Shown here one piece after another: positions 56,331-64,000 of a stretch of 64,000 nt of DNA. This stretch comes from Ampullaceana balthica (lineage: Eukaryota > Mollusca > Gastropoda > Lymnaeidae): NCBI GenBank assembly GCA_944989445.1, contig CALYLW010000345.1, positions 1-64,000 of the forward strand, read 5' to 3'. The notes under the pieces are model-generated. The model did no database searches. It had not been told where the DNA came from and worked only from the letters and a program-made list of their open reading frames with translations. How positions within the stretch are numbered: position 1 is the first letter of the stretch; every line of letters begins with the position of its first letter. A program made the translations under genes and the position numbers.

Positions 56331-57162
56331 CCTAGAACTACTGGTCAAATAGATTACTGGACCGGCCTCACAGGTAAGTTTCTCCAGTGTGCTTAAGCTA
56401 GACTATCATTGTATTTTGCTGTTAAACATTCTTCAACCTGCTTATCAAAGCTTTCTGATTTTGGACTAAAACCAAGCATACATTAAGATCACCGATGAGT
56501 TGCGCGTGTTAGGGCTAACCACTTGACTCCATTCCTTAACCGTTTTATCAAATTATTGGGATGGGGGATCAAATTATTGGGATGGGGGGACCAATTTATT
56601 GGTTAGGGAGTAACTGAAGGATGGGCTGACACTTTTTAGAATTCCCGAAAAACTTCCAAAGTTTCCTTGAAGTCTCCGTAAATCATTTCGCTAAGGCTAC
56701 GCGGCGTGAATTACGTTGCATGACGGATTGTGTGAAGCTGCGTGTGGGATTGTACGACGTTGCATGATGGACACTAGGGTGCTGTATGACGGATTGAAAA
56801 ATGCTGGCTACGCTCACCATCTGATTAACATCTTGCCATTGTACTGTTGTCATTGAATGAATTATTCAACATTTAATTTATTTCTTTACAAAACTCATGA
56901 CGATCGTTTTCTGCTGTGAACGGCCTTCGAGTCACGTGAACACTGGCTCGGGAATCACGTGACAAAAACATCTTTTAAAGAGTTTGCGATAAAACCATGT
57001 TTTCTGGCGCCGGTCAGTGGTCCAACGGCTGATAATGAATCAGATAAGTCATGACTCAGTAGATGGAATAGACACATGTCATTGGCCTGATTGACTTGAC
57101 AGTGTCATGGATCACATTGACTTCACGCCTGTCATGGACGTGATCTATAAGAGACATGTCAT
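56331..57162. other. Unique non-coding DNA
   Basis: Includes short local duplications (CAAATTATTGGGATGGGG at about 56,549 and 56,570; GCATGA(C/T)GGA words at 56,718-56,790). No gene recognised. Confidence 0.5.
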
Positions 57163-57440
57163 GGTCGTGATCTAAGCGACACATTGAAAGGACGTGATCT
57201 AAGCGACGCATTGCAAGGACGTGATCTAAGCGACGCATTGCAAGGACGTGATCTAAGCGACGCATTGCAAGGACGTGATCTAAGCGACACATTGCAAGGA
57301 CGTGATCTAAGTGACACATTGCAAGGACGTGATCTAAAAGACACATTGCAAGGACGTGATCTAAAAGACACATTGCAAGGACGTGATCTAAGCGACGCAT
57401 TGCAAGGACGTGATCTAAAAGACACATATCATGGGCTTAA
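57163..57440. repeat. 27-bp minisatellite, about 10 copies
   Basis: Unit of 27 bp containing ACGTGATCTAAGCGACGCAT with AAAAGACACAT variants. Open frames on both strands are nine-residue repeats. Confidence 0.95.
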
Positions 57441-57765
57441 TCTAATAGACTCATTTCGTTGATGTCATCCAATAGAGCGAGTCGTGGACATGAATGACAA
57501 ATAATTAGCACGTGAAACAAAAGACAACTCTATGATACGATTTTTTCACCAAAGGTTGTTAGAGAAAAAGTAAAACGGAAAGTTTGCTGTTTGTAATTAT
57601 TGTCATTCATCAAAGGGAGACAAAGTGAGAAGATAAGCAAGTTTTTTTAAAAACATTCTGTTAAGAAAGGGGAGGGCAGGGTTTGCTGTAATTAAATAAA
57701 TGACGCGGATGGTTACGATGAATGAAGAATTGAAATGAAATGTGTTTTTTAATCATTTATTCTCT
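57441..57765. other. Unique non-coding DNA
   Basis: No gene or element recognised. Confidence 0.5.
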
Positions 57766-57912
57766 TTCCATCTAGTTCTATTCCACTTTCTTTTATATTT
57801 CTATTCTATGTCTATTCTCTTTCTATTCTCTTTCTATTTTCTTTCTATTCTATTATCTTTCTATCTTTCTTTTCTCTTTCGATTTCTTTCTGTTTACTTT
57901 CTATTTAATTGA
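57766..57912. repeat. Polypyrimidine TTCTATTCTC repeat
   Basis: Degenerate 10-12-bp repeats of CTTTCTATTC type. Confidence 0.85.
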
Positions 57913-57969
57913 TTTGAAACTCTCTTACATACTCCCCACCCACGCTACTTAATATTTCAAATATACAAA

Positions 57970-58003
57970 TACACACACAAACACACACACACACACACAC
58001 ATA
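57970..58003. repeat. AC microsatellite
   Basis: Short CA dinucleotide run with one interruption. Confidence 0.9.
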
Positions 58004-58098
58004 CATTATTTTCCTTTTTTTCCAAAAAAGACTCTAACATTCTACACAAAACACATACTCTTTTGACATTACTCGCTAATCTGCGTTCACTTTTGTTT

Positions 58099-58139
58099 CT
58101 CCCCCCCCCCTCTCTCTCTTTCTCTCGCTGTCTTTCCCA

Positions 58140-58226
<87 letters not shown>
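58099..58226. repeat. Compound C, TC and AT microsatellite
   Basis: A run of C, then a TC repeat, then an AT repeat of about 60 bp. Confidence 0.96.
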
Positions 58227-58227
<1 letters not shown>

Positions 58228-59896
58228 TTTATATACAGCTATGTATATTTATCAATATATAATATATACTAACATATTAAAATATTAAACATTAAATCTG
58301 TCATCTCTGCGACTAGCGTTCAACGAGACCTTGACTTTGTTAACTCCTTCTCGTAGTTTCTATCTCATGTTCAGTGACGTGCGTTATACTACTCTCCCTC
58401 TTTCTACTGACACAGTGTGTCAACAAGAGATGAGAAAATGAAATGCCAGATAAAAATCATAACAACGTCTTCATACAAAACTTCTGCAAATGCCGAAAAT
58501 ATTAGGATATTTTAAAGTTAATCCTATTTGCTAATCCAACTAGACGAAGCCGAGGGATTCAGAAGTCAATTGTTTTATTGCATCTATTCTAATATTCGGG
58601 AAGAAATGCACTTTTTCCATTCAAATAAGCCTTTTATTATTAGCTATTTAATAACCTCGTGTCATCTCTTAACCAAATAGACAGAGTTTAAATTCATCTT
58701 TGAAAGAACACACAGGTGGACAGGGTCTAGCTAAAGTCATCTTTAACAGAATACACAGATAAAAATGGTCTAAAGTCATCTTTGACTGAATACACAGAGA
58801 AACTCTTCATTACTGGTTCGAAGATCTCTTTGTAGGAGTTTAATTTAACATTTTGTAATCGCGTCTGGAAAAGTTTAACACAGCCACTCAGATGATTGAG
58901 TTTGCTATTGTTACAATTGTGATGGTGAGATTTAATACGCTTTGAAATATATTTTTTTTAATGAAACGTGAGGGATACAAATATGCAATAAATGAAATAT
59001 TTTGATATAATTTTAAGGCTAAAGCACTTATTTCCGAGACATGGTATGAAAAATTCCAGACATGGAGATATTTTATTTCGGGGATTTAGAAACACTTCAA
59101 CAATTTTATTAAAAGAATTATGGACGACGGTTTATTTGTCTGAGTCATGTGACCAGGTCTCTGAGTGGTTCTCAACAAAAATAAATTTGCACACCACCGT
59201 CCATCTCTTGTGAGTGCTGAAATTATATACGACAAGGTCTTTTTTTAATGAATATTCTTTTCTTTGGGTGTCTTAATGACGAGCAGTGCGCACATATTAA
59301 TTATTACTGAAAATTTGAGAACCCTGATTCTAGTTGATGCCTTCATTTCTAGCCGCATCGTGTGAAAGCTTTTAAAGAAGAAGATGAAGAAAATCCATTA
59401 TATTCCGACAAAAGGAATTCCTCTGTACGACAGTAAAAACCTATCAGAACAGCTTTGATGTGGTCTTCTCATTTTAACCGTCTCTCAAACGTAACGCTTG
59501 TAACAACAAGACAAAAAACCCACAGAAACACTGAGAAAAAAACCTCGCGCTGAGATCGATGTCTGGAATGGAGCCAGCGTGTTGGACTCGTGCATGAGGT
59601 CACCGCCAAGTCATTGGGTTTTATGCTCATTCGATCATAGGAGCTAGGGCAGCATGTCAGCTGGGGCATCTACTGGGCATTGTTGGATATGATCCATGGA
59701 GATGTCAGAATGGATGAAGATCAATTTTTTTAAAGGCACCTGCGCTATGTTGGGTGTATTCTAGGTTAGAGGTTCCCCAAATGTTTAACTTGAAAGATGG
59801 AAAATTATGAGGACCGGTTGATGCGTTTGTTGGCTAACGGACAGTGAATTTCAAACGATGGCATTTATTAATATTGCGTGTCTGAGGTCTGGGTAC
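58227..59896. other. Unique AT-rich non-coding DNA
   Basis: About 1.7 kb with no gene recognised. At 59,163-59,326 a GAGTGGTTCTCAAC word and a TTTGAGAACCCTG word lie in inverted orientation and could be a decayed hAT MITE, but no target duplication is visible. Confidence 0.4.
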
Positions 59897-59930
59897 TGTG
59901 TGTGTGTTCCTGTGTGTGTTCCTGTGTGCG

Positions 59931-59961
<31 letters not shown>

Positions 59962-59990
59962 TTCCGTATGTTTGTTTATGTATGTGAGTG
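59897..59990. repeat. TG microsatellite
   Basis: TG dinucleotide run with TTCCTGTG and TTTCTGTG interruptions. Confidence 0.93.
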
Positions 59991-60313
59991 TGAAACCAGG
60001 ACATGCTCATAATAAGATCAGGAGAGAATGAAGTATCTTGTGTCTTTATGAACCTTGCTGTGAGACGATTAAATATATAAATAATTATGGCCGTCAGTTG
60101 GACTGAATGAGGTCATAGGTCACAGGTCCTCTCTCTATTAAGATAAAATATATCTCCAAAAGGTTACAGATTGTGTTATCTTTGTCAAACGAATTTAATT
60201 GTTGACTAGTCAGAGCTGAAAATTATACATTTTACCTTTTTTATTATTAAAAAAAAACATTTTACATGTCACTGTCTTCAATTATTTTGTGTACAATTCT
60301 ATTGATTTTTGGC
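59991..60313. other. Unique non-coding DNA
   Basis: No gene or element recognised. Confidence 0.5.
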
Positions 60314-60513
60314 CGGTGTAACTATCTCGGTGTAACTATCTCGGTGTAACTATCTCGGTGTAACTATCTCAGTGTAACTATCTGGGTGTAACTATCTCGG
60401 TGTAACTATCTCGTTGTAACTATCTCGGTGTAACTATCTCGGTGTAACTATCTCGGTGTAACTATCTCGGTGTAACTATCTCAGTGTAACTATCTGGGTG
60501 TAACTATCTCGAG
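60314..60513. repeat. 14-bp minisatellite, about 14 copies
   Basis: Unit of 14 bp, CGGTGTAACTATCT. A two-unit variant (CAGTGTAACTATCTGG) occurs at about 60,369 and 60,481, which are 112 bp, eight units, apart. Confidence 0.95.
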
Positions 60514-60569
60514 ATATCTTACTAGAAGTGGCGCCATAACAAAAAAGGTTGAACTACGGCTTATTTGTT

Positions 60570-61190
60570 ATGTATAGCCACACCAGGTATTTGATCTTAT
60601 AGATTATAGCCACACCAGGTATTTGATCTTATAGATTATAGCCACACCAGGTATTTGATCTTATAGATTATAGCCACACCAGGTATTTGATCTTATAGAT
60701 TATAGCCACACCAGGTATTTGATCGTATAGATTATAGCCACACCAGGTATTTGATCTTGTAGATTATAGCCACACCAGGTATTTGATCTTATAGATTATA
60801 GCCACACGAGGTATTTGATCTTATAGATTATAGCCACACCAGGTATTTGATCTTATAGAGTATAGTCACACCAGGTATTTGATCTTATAGATTATAGCCA
60901 CACCAGGTATTTGATCTTATAGATTATAGCCACACCAGGTATTTGATCTTATAGAGTATAGTCACACCAGGTATTTGATCTTATAGAGTATAGTCACACA
61001 AGGTATTTGATCTTATAGAGTATAGTCACACCACGTATTTGATCTTATAGAGTATAGTCACACCACGTGTTTGATCTTATAGAGTATAGTCACACCACGT
61101 ATTTGATCTTATAGATTATAGCCACATCACATATTTGATCTTATAGATTAAAGCCACACCACGTATTTGATCTAATAGATCAGTGCTTCT
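60570..61190. repeat. 32-bp minisatellite, left of hAT insertion
   Basis: Unit of 32 bp containing CACACCAGGTATTTGATCTT followed by ATAGATTATAGC, about 19 copies. A GAGTATAGTC variant clusters at 60,855-61,090, and the CCAGG form gives way to CCACG from about 61,030. The array continues at 62,972 after the hAT element. Confidence 0.97.
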
Positions 61191-62971
61191 CAAAGTTGTG
61201 GTCCGCGGACCGGTGCCGGTCCGTGGACCATCAGCTGCCGGTCCGCGGAATTTATTCAAGAAATGAAAAAGAAATGCAATTGTAATCCTTAAGTTTTCCT
61301 TAAGTTTGAAAACCGATAACAGAATGTATAACATTGTCAATCCGCGTCGTTTGATATCAATATATTATATTATAAGGATGAATTGAAGGAAAGGTAATTC
61401 TTTTATACTTCATTACCAACTGATACAACTTGTTCTGAAATATTCAAGGCCATTCACGATTACATTGTTGGTAAATCTCAGACAGAATTTCAATATTGTG
61501 TTGGTGTGTGTACGGATGGCGCTGCGGCCATGTGTGGGCGGCGTTCCAGAGTTGTCAACAAAATTAAACAATTAGCACCAGAATGCAAGTTAACCCACTG
61601 TTTAATTCACGATGAAAGTTTAGCCACCAAGCAAATGTCAACAGAACTAAACAACGTGGTCAGTGGTCAGCGAAGTTGTAAAAATTGTGAACTATTTCAA
61701 GACAAATGCTTTAAATTCAAGATTATTTGCTGCATTATGTGACGAAATGGGCGAGGAACACAAATTTACTGCATGCTGATGTGCGTTGGTTGTCTCGAGA
61801 AAAAGAACTGTCAAGAGTTTTTGAATTGCGAAGAGAGCTCGACCAGTTTCTACAGGAGAAAAAGCCAGATTGGTCTCGACTATTTTGAGATGTATATTGA
61901 CAGCCATTTTTAATGAGCTCAATATCTCCAAGGAATTAATGATGGTTCCATTATTTACAATGGCAGACAAAATTGATGGACAAAAATTCAAGCTAACAGC
62001 ATAGAAGAGTCGAGTGTCAGCCGATGGTTTCGATATGTTTCACGATTTAGCAACAACTTTCAATAGTGCAGATGAAGAGCTTGATGTTACATCTTTACAA
62101 ATAGTCATCATTGAGCACTTGACAAACTTATTTGACAGTTTTGAGTTCTGCTTTCCAACAGAACCCACGGAAAGGTAATGGTTGGATAAGCAATCCATTT
62201 ATTGCTTCGAATGTTGACTTGTATGTAACGGGAAGATAACTTGCTGGAGTTAGCTGTGGATGGAGGTTTAACAATGAATTGCGGAAATCCTTTTGGATTC
62301 ACTTGCCAAAATTGCACTCAAGGCTCTTCTTCTATTTTCTTCATCTTACCTATATGTGACTGGTTTTTCAACAATGAGCCTTATTAAGACAAAGTACAGG
62401 AACAGTATGGATGTTTGTTCTCCATTGCGAGGATCATTTTCCTCAATCGAGCCAAGACTTCATAAACTTGCAACAAATAAGCAGGCTCACCTGAGCCATT
62501 AGTTTACGTTAAACTTTAAGCATAAACTTACACATGTACTTACAATAATTACTACATTATTTTTAAAAATAAACATACATGACTTTTTATATTAAATTTT
62601 AGTTGATCTCTTTAATAAAACATAGACTTAAGTCAGGATATAAATTTATAAAAGTACTATCAACTTAAAAACATTTGAAACAAAAACGATGGCTGCTATT
62701 ATCAACACTTTTTGATACAAAATGAAGACGCATGTAAATGAGAATTAAGCTATCAAGTCTTAAGTTTATTCTTTTTCAAAATTGTTTGATGACATGTAGC
62801 ATAAAACATGACGCATTCATACTTAATCTTGTGGTGATTAGGCTATGTAGGGGGCTCATTTTTCTTTCACGTCTGTACAGGGAAAAGAGCGTCATTACTG
62901 GAAAGTAGTGCACCGGTCCGTCGTGCAATGGGACAAATTCCTGCCGGTCCGAAAAAGTTTGAGAAGCACTG
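61191..62971 (+). mobile_element. Complete but dead ZBED-type hAT transposon
   Basis: 1,781 bp with inverted ends CAGTGCTTCTCAAA (left 61,191-61,204; right, in reverse, 62,958-62,971). The flanks TAATAGAT and TTATAGAT agree at 7 of 8 positions, and TTATAGAT is part of the surrounding 32-bp repeat, so it is the 8-bp target duplication with one later change. The left end also carries repeated CCGGTCCG/CGGACCGG words. The transposase inside is broken. Confidence 0.92.
61404..62502 (+). pseudogene. Decayed ZBED5/FAM200-like hAT transposase
   Basis: The + strand carries, in order, TDTTCSEIFKAIHDYIVG, GVCTDGAAAM (about 61,500-61,529), KIKQLAPECKLTHCLIHDES, a frame break near 61,640-61,720, CDEMGEEH, VRWLSREKELSRVFELRREL (from 61,781), a deletion of the middle region near 61,880-62,030, and the hAT dimerisation domain ending at a TAG at 62,500-62,502 (ALKALLLFSSSYLYVTGFST, IEPRLHKLATNKQAHLSH). 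This is the block order of ZBED5/FAM200/GTF2IRD2-type hAT transposases. The BED zinc finger and first catalytic region are missing. At least two frame changes and an internal deletion make it inactive. Confidence 0.9.
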
Positions 62972-64000
62972 TTATAGATTATAGCCACATCACGTATTTG
63001 AACTTATAGATTATAGCCACACCACGTATTTGATCTTATAGATTATAGGCATACCACGTATTTGATCTTATAGATTATAGCCACAACACGTATTTGAACT
63101 TAAAGATTATAGCCACACCACGTATTTGAACTTATAGATTATAGCCACACCACGTATTTGATCTTATAGATTATAGCCATACCACGTATTTGATCTTATA
63201 GATTATAGCCACACCACGTATTTGAACTTATAGATTATAGCCACACCACGTATTTGATCTTATAGATTATAGCCATACCACGTATTTGATCTTATAGATT
63301 ATAGCCATACCACGTATTTGATCTTATAGATTATAGCCATACCACGTATTTGATCTTATAGATTATAGCCATACCACGTATTTGATCTTATAGATTATAG
63401 CCATACCACGTAATTGATCTTATAGATTATAGCCATACCACGTATTTGATCTTATAGATTATAGCCATACCACGTATTTGATCTTATAGATTATAGCCAT
63501 ACCACGTATTTGATCTTATAGATTATAGCCACACCAGGTATTTGATCTTATAGATTATAGCCATACCACGTATTTGATCTTATAGATTATAGCCACACCA
63601 GGTATTTGATCTTATAGATTATAGCCACACCAGGTATTTGATCTTATAGATTATAGCCACACCAGGTATTTGATCTTATAGATTATAGCCACACCAGGTA
63701 TTTGATCTTATAGATTATAGCCATACCACGTATTTGATCTTATAGATTATAGCCATACCACGTATTTGATCTTATAGATTATAGCCATACCACGTATTTG
63801 ATCTTATAGATTATAGCCATACCACGTAATTGATCTTATAGATTATAGCCATACCACGTATTTGATCTTATAGATTATAGCCATACCACGTATTTGATCT
63901 TATATATTATAGCCATACCACGTATTTGATCTTATATATTATAGCCACACCAGGTATTTGATCTTATAGATTATAGCCATACCACGTATTTGATCTTATA
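62972..64000. repeat. 32-bp minisatellite, right of hAT insertion, runs off window
   Basis: Same 32-bp unit as 60,570-61,190, about 32 copies here, mainly the CATACCACG variant with blocks of CACACCAGG (63,525-63,710, 63,945). The array has no end inside the window. Confidence 0.97.

Noticed and set aside
59163..59326. Possible hAT MITE (inverted GTGGTTCTCAA / TTTGAGAACCC words)
   Set aside because: The outermost bases do not match a clean terminus and there is no 8-bp target duplication. Kept only as a remark.

Overview
This window is eukaryotic and looks like intergenic or heterochromatin-like DNA from an invertebrate animal. Evidence: many minisatellites and microsatellites, decayed hAT, Ginger-like, Helitron and non-LTR elements, a tRNA-derived SINE, and no compact operons, ribosome-binding sites or long gene-like ORFs. 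A mollusc or similar lophotrochozoan would fit the element mix, but this is inference only. I find no intact host protein gene, no rRNA and no functional tRNA gene. Nearly all long ORFs come from tandem repeats or homopolymers with no stop codons.

Layout. 1-9,643: low-complexity sequence poor in C on the + strand, with G-rich tracts (1,355-1,860 and 7,611-7,862), a 1.2-kb A/G tract (5,461-6,660) and a poly-C run (9,601-9,643); it may be genuine or a poorly resolved contig end. 9,644-30,000: minisatellites (36, 29, 28, 45, 15, 24, 37 and 22 bp) separated by unique DNA, a tRNA-derived SINE (15,640-15,955), a reverse-transcriptase scrap (14,605-14,733), a four-copy head-to-tail array of a ~0.5-kb Helentron-like element (20,687-22,690) and broken hAT transposases (24,634-26,012). 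30,125-31,397: a hAT element with a perfect 8-bp target duplication, carrying a nested Helitron and a nested Helentron-like copy. 31,630-44,000: more minisatellites (29, 21, 30, 26, 31, 26, 21, 18 bp), MITEs, two tandem Helentron-like copies in reverse (39,529-40,390) and a 5'-truncated LINE inserted into a 21-bp minisatellite. 44,600-55,400: dense mobile DNA, including a LINE 3' end, hAT elements, Helitrons (among them a three-copy tandem array filled with CAA/CAG microsatellite) and a decayed Ginger-like transposon with palindromic terminal repeats. 55,400-60,300: mostly unique AT-rich DNA with simple repeats. 60,314-64,000: a 14-bp array, then a 32-bp array that runs off the window and is split by a complete but dead ZBED-type hAT element (61,191-62,971).

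The parts relate as parasites and hosts rather than as a pathway. The SINE ends with nearly the same tail as the LINE at 40,656-41,268, which suggests it was mobilised by that LINE's machinery. The short Helitrons share internal segments. Two minisatellites (40.4-41.7 kb and 60.6-64 kb) served as insertion targets and keep both flanks of the original array, which gives relative ages.
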